A DNA stretch of 64,000 bases. Source: Gigaspora margarita (taxonomy: Eukaryota; Glomeromycota; Glomeromycetes; Diversisporales; Gigasporaceae). Under the pieces are notes generated by a model. The model did no database searches, had not been told where the DNA came from, and was given only the letters and a program-made list of their open reading frames with translations. Location of the stretch: NCBI GenBank assembly GCA_009809945.1, contig WTPW01000030.1, positions 144,037 to 208,036 on the forward strand, given 5' to 3'. Numbering within the stretch: position 1 is the first letter of the stretch; every line of letters begins with the position of its first letter. Below, piece after piece: positions 47,734-58,909 of this stretch. A program made the translations under genes and the position numbers.

Positions 47734-48017
47734 GAATCATCCAGGGTGGCTCCCAAAATTGCAGTGACGTATTAGGTAATTGGCCTGCATTAACCTAATT
47801 TAGGCCGATGATCTTAAAATTCTAATTTGTCGAAAATTAATTTTTCACTTTTTCTGAATCCAAAAAAGAAATTTTGGCCTACTTTCATAGTTAAATTTGT
47901 CCGAAAAGTATCTGTAGTTAATGGTCATTTGTGTTTCGTTAGTAGAATTTTGCGTAATTTTGTTTTGGTTACGCTATAACTTACGTCACTGCACTTTTGG
48001 GGCACCCTGGATGATTC
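47734..48017. mobile_element. Mutator-like MITE, 9-bp TSD
   Basis: 284 bp with ends GAATCATCCAGGGTG inverted, followed by a GCAGTGACGTA block on both sides. Flanked by GTTGTTATT (47725-47733 and 48018-48026). The empty site is visible upstream of B0 (near 2298-2312). No coding sequence. Confidence 0.85.
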
Positions 48018-48373
48018 GTTGTTATTGTTGAAAACTATTGGATGTCCCAAACTAGTATAGCATTAGTTTCGGCGAAACAATGTGATACTAATTATCACAT
48101 GATTTGAGATGTCTCAAATAGAATGGATTACACCTTTAGTTGGAATATATAAAGCGTCTCGTATTAAAAGGACCAATTTGACAATTTTTCAAAATTTTTT
48201 GTTAAATCACTAAAGTTATATATTCAATAAAAAAGTTTGCCATTAGTTACAATGATTCACAAAACGAACTTTAAATAGAAAATTTTGTTTCTGTTTTTTC
48301 TGTTTGTGGTTTACATGTAAAATGTTTTTGATGTCATCAGCTTGTCATAAAATATTAATTCCACAAAATTAAT

Positions 48374-48583
48374 GTCGCAGCGGATGCTGAAATTTGGGGT
48401 CGCGATTTGAAAATATATGCCCTGCTAAAATCCACATATACTCTTTAATAATTAATTCTAGCCCTAAACCCTAACCCAACCCTAAAAAAAAAGTGGACAA
48501 AATTAGCCCAAAAAATTTTTAAAAAATTTGTATCAACATAGGTCGAAATTTCAGCATCAGCCGTTTTCAGCATCAGCTGCAAC
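48374..48583. mobile_element. Small MITE, AATTAAT duplication
   Basis: Ends GTCGCAGCGGATGCTGAAA and, inverted, GTTGCAGCTGATGCTGAAA. Flanked by AATTAAT on both sides (7 bp, or 8 if one mismatch is allowed). The B2 flank near 39300 has the uninserted site. Confidence 0.75.
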
Positions 48584-49588
48584 AATTAATAAACTCACAT
48601 ATAAATATTAATTTTAGCTATAAGCATTACATTATTCTGAAGATGATAATTTATTATTATTCGTAATTTCCTTCAACAGACCTATCGTATATATCCAAGA
48701 AATTAATGTAAATCATTAGGTAATTTCGGGTCAATGTGTCTTAAAAAAAAATAAATATAAACTGGATAAGTATGATAATAATCAAAAAATTTACATTAAT
48801 TATGTCCAAATGTTATATACTAAATTTTATAATTTATCATGCTTTGTCATTAATTAACGATGAAGTAAATAGAAAATCCGAGACAGGTTATAATTAATTT
48901 TCAAATTAGATTACAATATACTGTATCTATGCAAAACAAAAAATTTCTATAATAAAAGAATTTCAAATTGATTCTTTATTAAACAAGAATTTATTTATTT
49001 AACACATCCAAAAATAAAAGAAATCATTAATGAAAAATAAGTGCTTCGACACAGCCAAGAAATTTTTATAATTTTTTGACCAGTGTTGTATTTTCAAAAG
49101 ACTGGAGCTAAAATTTTTGAAACAAAAGAGTTAGTTGCTAAGAGTTTTGAAACCAAAGGCTTAAACGCTACATACAGGAAGCTGAAGTTTTAGTAGCTAA
49201 CAGAGTAATTGAAGATAATGATAGAGAACGTTTAAGCAACGATCGCAAACATTATTTCAATTGAGGTAATACTTATGCGTCAACTCACTCAATTACTATA
49301 CAATTACATAGAACCAACTTAATGATTTTTCTATTATATTAAGTCCAAATTATTGAGTTTAGAATGTTGAACCATTAGGATAATCGGCGTCTTATATACT
49401 CTGTAAATTATATAAATAATATATCTATTATAAATAAACATGTGATTAATCTTATAGATAATGGTATGTTATAATTCGTGATAATATTTTTATTATAAAA
49501 TTTTTGGTGAATTTATAATTCACGATCAAATAAAATAAAGTAAAATAAATTTCTTATGAAAAAACAGCATACCAAAACTTTTTTTTTT
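48584..49588. other. Ancestral flank then unassigned sequence
   Basis: 48600-48980 matches 8466-9102 and 39330-39700. 48980-49588 has no recognised gene. The shared flank ends near 48985, marking the edge of the duplicated unit next to the kinase relic. Confidence 0.6.
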
Positions 49589-50662
49589 TTAAAGGTCATT
49601 AGGAACATCGGGAAGTTCAATTCCCGTGCTGCCTAAAGCCGTTTCAAATAACTTTTCAGTGATTTCACGAATGTTGATGAACTTACTTCCACCATTGAAC
49701 ATATTCTCATAGTACGAATCTTCAATATTCTCAAGTATTGATTTGGATTCATTAAGTTCTAACAAAACGTTTTCATCACTTTGCCATTTCTCAAAAAATT
49801 CACAAAGATCTTCTGCAGATGGACGTTTCTCTGAACTTTTATCCCAACATTTTCTCATAAGGTTTACATAACATTGCGGTGCTTCATTATTTACAGCAGG
49901 TCTCATATCATGATAAAGCATTAAGAAACAAAGTTGCGACATAGCAAGTTTTTGATTGTACGATACAACTTTTCCATATAAAATTTCCCACATAATTATA
50001 CCAAATGAATAAATATCATATGCCTTAGTATACCGTTGTTTGTTCAAAACTTATGGTGCAATGTATGGTAAAATTCCATAAGCTCCATCGGACCCTAATT
50101 TTAATGCAATATTAACAGTTATTGAAAGTCCTAAATCAGCAACATATGCACCTTTTAAGCTATTTAGCAATATATTTCCACTATGTAAATCCCGATGAAT
50201 AAGACCATGAGAATGAATTATCTGAAGATCTGATGCAATACATTGCAACAGATTTAATTTATCTTTCCAATCTATTTATGCTATAGTATGTAGATTTCGA
50301 CTCAAACTACCATATAGCATATTTCATGACAAGAATATAATTTCCAGAAGCTTCATCTGTTGAAATACCAAAACATCTTAAAAATGTTGGATCTTTAAGT
50401 CCGATATCATGATATGCTTTTAAAAAGGGATGTTACTAAGAGACTTGATAAATCACTTATAATATACTATAATTATTAATAAAGATTACCTCTTATATAA
50501 AACTACTTGATTCATGAAATAATTTAAGCGCAACGGTTCGGTGAAATTTTTGATTTTTATCGGACCATATACAGTGGCAAATCCACCTTTACCTATCTCT
50601 TTAATATTTTTGAATTCATTATAAGGAATACACGATAACTGAAATTTATTTTCTGTCAACAT
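49589..50662 (-). pseudogene. TKL-like protein kinase, decayed
   Basis: Exon 1 is 50490-50662, intron 50436-50489 (54 nt, GTAATC donor, TAG acceptor), exon 2 49589-50435. It starts MLTENKFQLSCIPYNEFKNI, then the glycine loop EIGKGGFATVYG. A missing base shifts the frame at the VALK lysine motif (near 50545). DIGLKDPTFLRCFGIS and YILVMKYA follow, then stops near 50262-50310, then the catalytic loop LIHRDLHSGNIL and DLG in place of DFG (ADLGLS). Where the APE glutamate should be there is a TAA (50051-50053). The C lobe (YDIYSFGIIMWEILYGK, CWDKSSEKRPSAEDLCEFF) is open to 49589. The pattern matches the kinase family expanded in Glomeromycotina, but this copy cannot make an active kinase. Confidence 0.85.
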
Positions 50663-50973
50663 TTTTTTAATAATTTATAAAATTTAATCAATGATAGATT
50701 TTAATAATAATATAGTTTATATGACAATAATACCTGACCTGATCTTAAATCTTTTTCCTTAATCAACGATTAAATATTTGAACTTATTAAATTGTATATA
50801 ATGATTTATATCCTGATTATGCAATACAACCATAGAACTATCAATCGAATTTCAAGACTAGGTGCAATTACTTATAAAATCACCTTTCTATTTTTTTTTC
50901 AATTTCAATTACACCTGATCATATCATATAATTTGATTGTAATGCGTCACAATACACTTGCACAAATTTAAAC

Positions 50974-52219
50974 TTAAATAAAATTTACCTTATATACCAG
51001 TATTTTTGCTTTATGTAAATCCCTTGCTATTCCAGTTCCGTTTCGATAACATTCTGCAACACTTGACGCATAACCCATCTCTGCAGATTTTGATAATAAA
51101 TGATTGCCTTATGTTCATCCTTTTCAACTCCAATTCCCTCAAGATAACAATTTCCAACATTATATGTTCCAATAGCATCATCATCCATCTCTGCTGATTT
51201 TTGATAATAAATGAATGCCTTATGTTCATTCTTTTCAACTCCAATTCCATGATTATAACAATATCCAACTTTACATGTTCCATAAGCGTAACCCATCTCT
51301 GCAGATTTTTGATAATAAATAAATGCCTTATGTTCATCCTTTTCACAATATCCAACCTTACGTGTTCCTTCAGCATTACCCATCTCTGCAGATTTTTGAC
51401 AATAAATAAATGCTTTATGTTCATCCTTTTTCAACTCCAATTCCATTATGATAACATTCTGCAACTCTTGACATTCCATTAGCATAACCCATCTCTGCAG
51501 ATTTTTGATAAAAATGAATGCCTTATGTTCATCCTTTTCAACTCCAATTCCACGATGATTACAATTTCCAACATTAGCTGTTCCAATAGCATCACCATCT
51601 CTGCTGATTTATGATAATAAATGAATGCCTTATTTTCATCCTTTTCAACTCCAATTCCATTTTGATAAAAATATCCAACTTTACGTGTTCCAATAACGTG
51701 ATCCATCTCTGCAGATTTTTGATAGCCTTATGTTCATTCTTTTCAACTCCAATTCCATGATGATAACAATTTCCAACATTAGCTGTTCCAATAGCACCAC
51801 TCATCTCTGCAGATTTTTGATAATAAATGAATGCTTTATATTCATCCTTTTCAACTCCAACTCCATTTTGATAAAAATATCCAACTTTACATGTTCCATA
51901 AGCGTGACCCATCTCTGCAGATTTTTGACAATAAATGAATGCTTTATATTCATCCTTTTTAACTCCAATTCCATTTTGATAACAATATCCAACATTAGCT
52001 GTTCCAATAGCATCACCCATCTCTGCAGATTTTTGACAATAAATGAATGACTTATGTTCATCCTTTTAACCCATTTACCATGAAGATAGCAACTTGCAAG
52101 AATGTTTTGAATCACAGGATTGGTCTGATCACCTAAACAATAGCATTGATTATTTGAGTATTATCTGATGAACTTTCGATTTCTGCCTGCTTTTCAAATA
52201 AAACATTGTGATTTGACAT
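50974..52219 (-). pseudogene. Sel1-repeat protein, decayed
   Basis: It starts MSNHNVLFEKQAEIESSSDN at 52219. About ten 36-residue Sel1-like repeats follow (consensus GYCYQNGIGVEKDEHKAFIY plus YQKSAEM), visible as 'CATCTCTGC(A/T)GA' marks on the plus strand near 51078, 51187, 51294, 51380, 51490, 51595, 51704, 51809, 51909 and 52016. A final partial repeat has AECYRNGTGIARDLHKAKIL. Spacing is mostly 105-110 bp; 86 between the third and fourth marks shows a deletion. Frame changes spread repeats over three frames, and the start exon is off frame by about residue 30. Sel1 repeats form TPR-like scaffolds. It lies upstream of the kinase relic on the same strand but is a separate gene. Confidence 0.85.
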
Positions 52220-52536
52220 TTCGATGCAAGAAAGGATGTTGAAACGGAAATTATGAATAACATGCATAATGTATATTCAATTTATATAGATGCAATTACT
52301 GTATTACATAGGTAGTACAACACTGCTCGACATATTATACGGTATACGGGTATAAATTTTTTTTATCCTCAATTTCAATCATTTCGAAAACAGTAATAAT
52401 ATTGTTGCATAAATTCAAAATTTTGGCTAATAATCTACTATAGTTTGTGGCTACATAGACGCAAATATAAAATAAAATATACACACTGTTTATCGTACGG
52501 TTCTTATGCAACAACATGCTTTTTTTGAAAGCTTAA

Positions 52537-52574
52537 TCGCACGGGTATATGTGAAAATATATATACCCGTGCGA
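52537..52574. repeat. 38-bp hairpin
   Basis: TCGCACGGGTATAT and its exact inverse surround a short A-rich loop. It could be a tiny foldback remnant or a terminator-like structure; nothing nearby decides. Confidence 0.7.
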
Positions 52575-52675
52575 ATGAACTATTCATCATAATAGGCAAA
52601 ATTGAATTTAGCTTACTTTTAGTCAGATGGTTTCAAAATTCTCGGCAGTTTTTAAAATTCTTACAATAGTGAAGA

Positions 52676-53738
52676 CCAGTGTTTCGGTCAAAACTTCTTA
52701 ACTTCCAAAACCTAGTTTCATCAGAAGCTCCAAATCCGAAACTTCCAAAACCTCCGAAACGGGTCAAAATTTCCGAAACTTCCGAAACTTCCGAAGCCTC
52801 CGAAATTGGCGAAATGTCCGAAAATTTTCGAAACCAATAACCACTAAATATCATATAAATGATAGGCGAAAGAGGAATTCGGAAATAGGTAGGATTAGTG
52901 ATTGCCGCGTATAGTATAGTATGCGAAAATTTTTTTAGAATATTCTAGAACAAATCAAAAAACTATTCTTATCTTTAATTTTCCTTTATGAAACACCTTT
53001 TATTTTCTAAGCAAAATTATTCCTTGCAAAATTTTGTATATAGATAGTTTATATATCATATGCGTACTATAAATATTTTACATACTATACACACTATAAA
53101 ACTATACGTACTGTACGCTAAAAAAATTCAGATATCATATAAATGGCACATCACTAGGTAGAATCTTAAAAATTCGAATTTATGCCATAAAAAGATGTGG
53201 ATTTTACTTTTGAAAATGGCTTCAGAAATCAATAGGCAATAAAATCACAAGAATCCGCATCACGTGAAATAGCGAGCATAAATTACATTTAACTCGTTTT
53301 TTTTTTATTCATGAAATATCCGTCAATTTGCGGGTTAAATCTTTTTTTATTATTATTATTCTATTCAAGGTTCTCAAGCTTGCGGGATTGTATTAATTAT
53401 TATTATTATTATTCTATTCAAGAAAGATTCTCAAGCTTGCAGGATTAGTTTTATTTTATTTTATTTAATTTATTATTTTATTCAAGGTTCTCAAGTTTCG
53501 GATGCTTCGGCAGTTTCAGTAATTTCGGAAGGTTTGCTTTCGCGGTTTCGGAAGGTTCGACCATTTCGGAGGTTTCGGTAGTTTCGGCTTCGCCCAGTTT
53601 CGGAAGGTCTCTCCCATTTCGGAGGTTTCGGCAATTTCGGAAGTTTCGCAATTTCGGAAGTTTCGGATTTTGGGTGATACCGAAATTCCAGTGCCGAAAC
53701 GTTTCGGACTTTGGGGAGAGGTTTCGGCCGAAACACTG
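52676..53738. mobile_element. Inverted-repeat element with TTTCGGAAG word arrays
   Basis: The ends share CCAGTGTTTCGG(T/C)C inverted. The left array (52700-52835) is made of CTTCCGAAAC words, the right array (53488-53735) of GTTTCGGAAG words, so arrays are inverted like the ends. The middle is A+T-rich. About 1.06 kb, no coding sequence; frames in the arrays are artefacts. Confidence 0.65.
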
Positions 53739-53770
53739 GTGATAATATACCTGGCACTATGATTGTTGTT
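53739..53770 (+). pseudogene. 32-bp fragment of a TLDc exon
   Basis: GTGATAATATACCTGGCACT and the following bases match the DNIPGT(V/M)IVV codons of type A genes (for example near 34265) at 31 of 32 positions by eye. It sits between two mobile elements with no other family sequence around it. Confidence 0.7.
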
Positions 53771-53772
53771 AT

Positions 53773-53938
53773 CTCTAAATGCATGTCGAGAGGCTACAAA
53801 AAAAAAACTATGCATTTAGAGAGGCATGTATTTAGAGAGGTAAAAATCTATAAGAAACATATGAGTTGGGACCAAACCAGGCCATGCATTTAGAAAGGCT
53901 ATGCATTTAGGGAGGTTGCATTTAGAGAGGTCTGACTG
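53773..53938. mobile_element. Pogo-like MITE with GCATTTAGAGAGG words
   Basis: The right end reads GGTCTGACTG followed by TA. Several ATGCATTTAGAGAGG words occur. It resembles 62143-62318 inverted. The left end is truncated. Confidence 0.6.
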
Positions 53939-54378
53939 TACTTTGTGTAATGTTGCGGGCGAAATTGTTTTTTCATTTCCGAAATATTTCGGATTTAATA
54001 AGTGATCCAAAATAAAAATTCCAAATTCCAAAATCAAGACGAAAATCCGATATAAATCCGATAAAATCCGATACTTCCAATATTTTTGATATTATCCAAA
54101 ATTCAAACCTATAATAATATTTATGTCAATTTGAAAAGCATATTTCAAATACTGTTGAATTTCCAAAACCGATCCTGTCAAGGTCAATAACCTGTCAGAT
54201 CTAATAAAAATTTAACTTACCTGCTATATGAATATAATAGTTCATAAGGTTTTCAAATCTGATTACCCCTCAAAATCTTTTCACCACGCATATCGGTTTT
54301 GGCAAGTTTAACAGTATTTATCTTTTAATGAAACGTTCAATTCTTTAATGGATTCTGCGATCCTAATTATTTATATAT

Positions 54379-54626
54379 GGGCGGTCAAAAGTAGAAACCA
54401 AGGAAATTGTTTCTAAATAAATTTTTTCTAGACTTTAAATTAAAATATCACAACAACTATTAAACCAAACTTGATAAAATTTTTTTATTTTAATTTTATA
54501 TAGTTATATAATTAAAATAAAAAAAAATTTATTAGATTTGGTTTAATAATTGTCAAGATATTTAAATTTAAATTTTTAAAAAAGCTTACTAAAAACAATT
54601 TCCTTGGTTTCTACTTTTGGCCGCCC
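54379..54626. mobile_element. Palindromic MITE, GGGCGG ends
   Basis: Arms GGGCGG(T/C)CAAAAGTAGAAAC inverted, continuing with CAAGGAAATTGTTT. ATAT flanks make the duplication ambiguous. 248 bp. Confidence 0.8.
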
Positions 54627-54708
54627 ATATATTCTAAGCGCTGATAAATTAACGACCTTTACACATACTGTACATAAGTAATAATGTGAAATATTCACGA
54701 ATTTGAAT

Positions 54709-54955
54709 ACTGTTACAGTTGATTTGAAAATTAGTGGGACACTAAAAAAATTTGCTTGATTCCCGAAACCTTTCAGATTCGTCTTACAAATCATCTAACT
54801 CTTTGGAAATCTCATCATGATTTTCAGATCGAAGTTCCGAAGACAGTGACGCAGTTTCTGAATAGTTAAACGATTCATAAGATGAATCCGAAAGTTTTCA
54901 GGAATCAAGCAAAATTTTCAAGTGTCCCACTAATTTCAAATCAGCTACAGTGCAG
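54709..54955. mobile_element. Palindromic MITE, TTAGTGGGACACT arms
   Basis: Arms share TTGAAA.TTAGTGGGACACT and TTTGCTTGATTCC, inverted, about 247 bp. The ends lie near ACTGT. Frames within it are not genes. Confidence 0.7.
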
Positions 54956-55149
54956 TCAACCTAGTCCCGACCAATAAAATTGATGTCATTCAAATTGTTA
55001 ATCCTTCTTCAAAAAAAATAGTAACCAAAAAATACTATTTTAAAATGTTAATTCAAAACAAGCTAAACACTTCCACGTTGTTAGAATTTTTGTAAATTTA
55101 ATTTTAAAAAAAATAATAGAGGATGGAAGTTAGAACAATTTTATAAGTA

Positions 55150-56165
55150 AATATGAAATTTGGCCGCTTCACATATACTATTAAACCAAGAAATTTGGCC
55201 GCCTTAAATATAGAAATTTGGCCAGTTTATTCATACTATTAATTTGACCGCCTTAAATATAAGAAATTTGGCCGGTTTATTCATAGTATGTATTAATTTG
55301 GCCGCCATATATAAAAATTTGGCACATACATATTAAACTAAAAGACTTTCGCATTATTGTTAGATATTTAGGGAAAGTCATTCGATCTTTGTGTTTCATG
55401 TGGTTAGGGCTACATCACCAAAATTTGCAGACCGATTTATATCGATAGCTATCACCTGATTATTATCAATATATAACCCACTATCGATTACAAACGATAG
55501 TGATAGATAACGATATATAATCAAAATTCGCAAATTTTAGCTAAATTTTAAAGCTGATTTTCTCGATAACTAGTGATTAGAATTAGCTCAAATTTTTATT
55601 ATTAAATAGTATCGATATCAGACTATAACATACTAAAATTTCAGCAAATTTTACTTGGTANNNNNNNNNNNNNNNNNNNNNNNNNNNNNNNNNNNNNNNN
55701 NNNNNNNNNNNNNNTACCAAGTAAAATTTGCTGAAATTTTAGTATGTTATAGTCTGATATCGATACTATTTAATAATAAAAATTTGAGCTAATTCTAATC
55801 ACTAGTTATCGAGAAAATCAGCTTTAAAATTTAGCTAAAATTTGCGAATTTTTAAACTAACGATATTAATTGAATTTTTATATTACGATATATATAGATA
55901 ATCGATTATAATCGATTAGTGTTAGTAATCGATTAATAACCCCTCAAACGATTACAATCATTATAATCAATTAGTCCGATTATAATCGTTATATATCACT
56001 TTAAAAAATTTCGTGATATCATAGTAGAATACCAAATTTGGCCGTATATAATAGAAGTCCAAATTTGGCCGTATATAATAGAAGTACCAAATTTGGCCGT
56101 ATATAGTAAAAATACCAAATTTGGCCGCATTACATAATTTTAAAATTTGGCCGCTAAAAGAATCA
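55150..56165. mobile_element. Foldback element with AAATTTGGCCG word arrays
   Basis: The left side (55155-55330) and right side (56035-56160) each carry five or six AAATTTGGCCG(C/T) words. In between are long inverted arms, nearly perfect from 55530 to 55660 and from 55715 to 55850, around a gap of N. Arms contain AATCGAT/ATCGATT words. No coding sequence. Confidence 0.65.
55661..55714. other. Assembly gap (54 N) at hairpin centre
   Basis: N begin exactly after TTTTACTTGGTA and end before TACCAAGTAAAA, its inverse, so the gap is the unresolved loop of a foldback. Confidence 0.95.
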
Positions 56166-57458
56166 AACATACAAAATTAGAGCATCCAATCAAGATTTTG
56201 TGAACGAACGCAAACTCGAATTGAATCATACACTACGTTTCTGGTATGAATAGTTACTATTAAGTGCTTTGTCTAATTCAGATGGCTTTAATTTATTCAA
56301 ATAATCGTCAATTTAATTTTTTCTGATACGATAAAATAATTAACTCATTAGATTTTTGTTTATTATTCAATATCGGATTGACACAACTTTGTTTATTATT
56401 CAATATCGGATTGACACAACTTTGCAACATTAATTTTGTCGAGTTTAATACGGTTTGCTGAAATGACTGTGTCTTTCTTATTAAGAGGTTGTTATAAGTA
56501 CGTAAATGATTTATCTAATAAGTAGAAACTCTATTGCAACCTCCAATCCATGACTTATATTATTTTGCTAAATATTCAAGACACGTTGAAAAATATAGAG
56601 TAGTTAAATAAATGGTCTATCCTATTTAGAAAAAAAGTCATTGTCAAGCATTTCTCATTAGCTATATATTTTTTTATATGAACCCCTCACAATAATTACA
56701 CTATTTAATGTATTTGACATAAAGAATTCAAATAATTTCGCTTAATTACGAATAATGAACTTTGACAGACTAAATGTTCCGTTAAATATCAGTATTGGCT
56801 TTAACCAATATTAATTCTCAGAAGTAAAATATATTATGTATGTGAGGAGAATATCTACTTTTGTGATAACATCTACTAAAAAGCTGGTGCTACTTCGAAA
56901 ATCATTTAGAGAGAAGAATCCTAAAAAGATAGGATAACAAAAATAGGTTTTATAAAAAAAAAAAATTATTCATCTACAGGAATTAAGTATTTGAAATTCA
57001 GGCAAGCGATCGAAACAATACTAACAACATTTGTAGGATTTCTAAAAAATTTAGAAGTAAGAATATAAATTTGCAAGTGCATGTTTAACAACTTGAGCAA
57101 CAATTTAAGTAAATATTATTTGTTATTTAATTTAATAATTAAAAATTTAATTTCAGATACTTAACAGAACACAGAATATTGCCGACACAATCATATATCT
57201 TTAAATTTAAATATACACACAAATATGTTAATCATTTATATGTATTTTGATACATAAGCATTACATCGAAGATACTGTATGTTTTAGAGCCCAGAATTGA
57301 AAGAGAGATAAATGAGCATGTGCGGTTTGGCTTTGGGCGCTACTTAAGGCATGCTGAACGAATATTTTACTAGGGGATTCGGGATTAATGATAGTTGGAC
57401 TTTAAGGAAAGTATATTCATTATGTTTATTGAATTTCTTATGTTATTCTTTTAACCCT
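56166..57458. other. Intergenic, no recognised gene
   Basis: A+T-rich. A 30-bp direct repeat (TTGTTTATTATTCAATATCG unit near 56352-56415) is the only structure seen. 56760-57170 faintly recalls the flank downstream of type A genes. Confidence 0.4.
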
Positions 57459-57911
57459 AATTCTAACTAGTGATGGCAGGCGAAACTATTTTTGGCAAAT
57501 GGCGAAAGACGAAACTAAACCCGGCGAAAGACGAAACCAGGCGAAACTCTGGCGAAAGGGCGAAACTCTGACGAAACGGCGAAACTCTGGCGAAACCCCG
57601 GTAAAGTTGAAATCCTTGGGAAAGTCAAAACTCAGCGAAGATCAAATCTTCTAAGACTTTAGAAATGACTGAGCAATGTTAGTTAATCAAAATATTTTGC
57701 ATGTGGCTTATTCAAAAGCAATAAACAAAATGATAACCTTTCGTTTTGTATTGAAGTACTATATTAAAGAAAAACTAGATTTCCAGCTTTAGGAACTTCG
57801 AAGTAAATAAATTCAGCCTTGAAAATTCAACTTAAATTCGGGGTTCTTTAGTAACGCTTATCTATGCATTAATATAGTATTAATATTTATGAACTCATAA
57901 AGGAACTCATA

Positions 57912-58145
57912 CAAGAGGGTCCCAAAATTCCGGGTCGGAATACGTCGGAGTGCATCGGAATCATGGTCGGCTGTCAGAATTGATAACTTTTGCCCCAAAA
58001 TCATAAAAATTTTTACTAATAAATCATATCATTCATTAATTAAAAAACGCCCGGCTGATAATTTTACTATAGAACCTGCTAATAACTGGGCTAAACGCCG
58101 ACCTAGATCCGACGCATCTGATCCGGAATTTTGGTGACCCTCCTG
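57912..58145. mobile_element. TA-flanked MITE, family GGGTCCCAAAA, copy 3
   Basis: It matches 3260-3495 over its full length, including the CATGGTCGGC and GGGCTAAACGCCGACC blocks. Nested in the element at 57469-58899, so younger than it. Confidence 0.75.
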
Positions 58146-58457
58146 CAAAATTCAATATTTATGAGATAAGGTTAGGGTTAGCCTAAAATAGATCTAAAAA
58201 TGTATTTAAATTTTCCAAGTGTTATTTTGCGTTGAACATTTTGTTTAGTAAAATTTCGAAGATTTGCATTGTTCATTTTTTTCTATTATTTTTTGATGAT
58301 TTCTCAAAATTTTATTATGATACCATCTTTTCACTTCTAATTAAAAATGTCCAGTCCACCACAACATTTTGCATGCAGTCGTATAAAGTTATTTTATAAT
58401 ATCTAATTTTTATAATGCTGTATTATTAGTAAAAATATGAAAAAAAGTCAAGTTTTA

Positions 58458-58673
58458 CCGTATTCCTCCGAAAATAAGCACCCCCTCGGAGCAATTTTTA
58501 AAGCCAAAATTCTCGTGATCTAGTGATCGGATCTGCTTAATTTTGGTACCATTCGAAATGTTTGATAAGCTGATTCGAATGGTACCAAAATTATGCAGAT
58601 CCGATCACTGGATTACAAGAATTTTGGCTTTAAAAATTGCTCCGAGGGGGTGCTTATTTTCGGAGGAATACGG
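58458..58673. mobile_element. Nearly perfect palindromic MITE, CCGTATTCCTCC ends
   Basis: 216 bp, arms CCGTATTCCTCCGAAAATAA inverted and almost identical to the centre. Flanked by TA (58456-58457 and 58674-58675). The high arm identity suggests recent activity. Nested in 57469-58899. Confidence 0.9.
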
Positions 58674-58909
58674 TATTAAATTCGTGTAATGATGAAATTG
58701 ATGTGCAATAAACAAGAGTATTAGTTTTGCTATCGTTTTTTTAGCTTCGCCATCTTTTAACAGTTTCATCAGTTCCGCCAGTTTCGCCAGTTTCGCCACC
58801 TTTCGCCATTTCGCCATTTTAATTTTTTCTTGCCGAAAGTCGAAACTAGGTTTCGCCATTCGTCTGTGGCGAAACCTCTAAGTTTCGCCTGCCAACACTA
58901 ATTCTAACT

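Larger units (their letters stand above)
57469..58899. mobile_element. Mutator-like element with GGCGAAAC word arrays, 10-bp TSD
   Basis: 1431 bp, ends AGTG(A/T)TGGCAGGCGAAACT inverted, flanked by AATTCTAACT (57459-57468 and 58900-58909). Next to the ends are arrays of GGCGAAACTCT (57480-57605) and TTTCGCCA words (58765-58885). Two other MITEs are nested inside (57912-58145 and 58458-58673). The 10-bp duplication fits Mutator-like elements. No transposase. Confidence 0.8.

Noticed and set aside
51077-52029. CRISPR-like regular repeats
   Set aside because: The regular 105-110 bp spacing encodes Sel1 repeats, and the whole unit is conserved, not only a short repeat. The genome is eukaryotic.
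52633-52854. Ser/Glu/Val-rich frames in CCGAAAC arrays
   Set aside because: Translation of tandem words at the ends of an inverted-repeat element; the same holds for 53491-53815.
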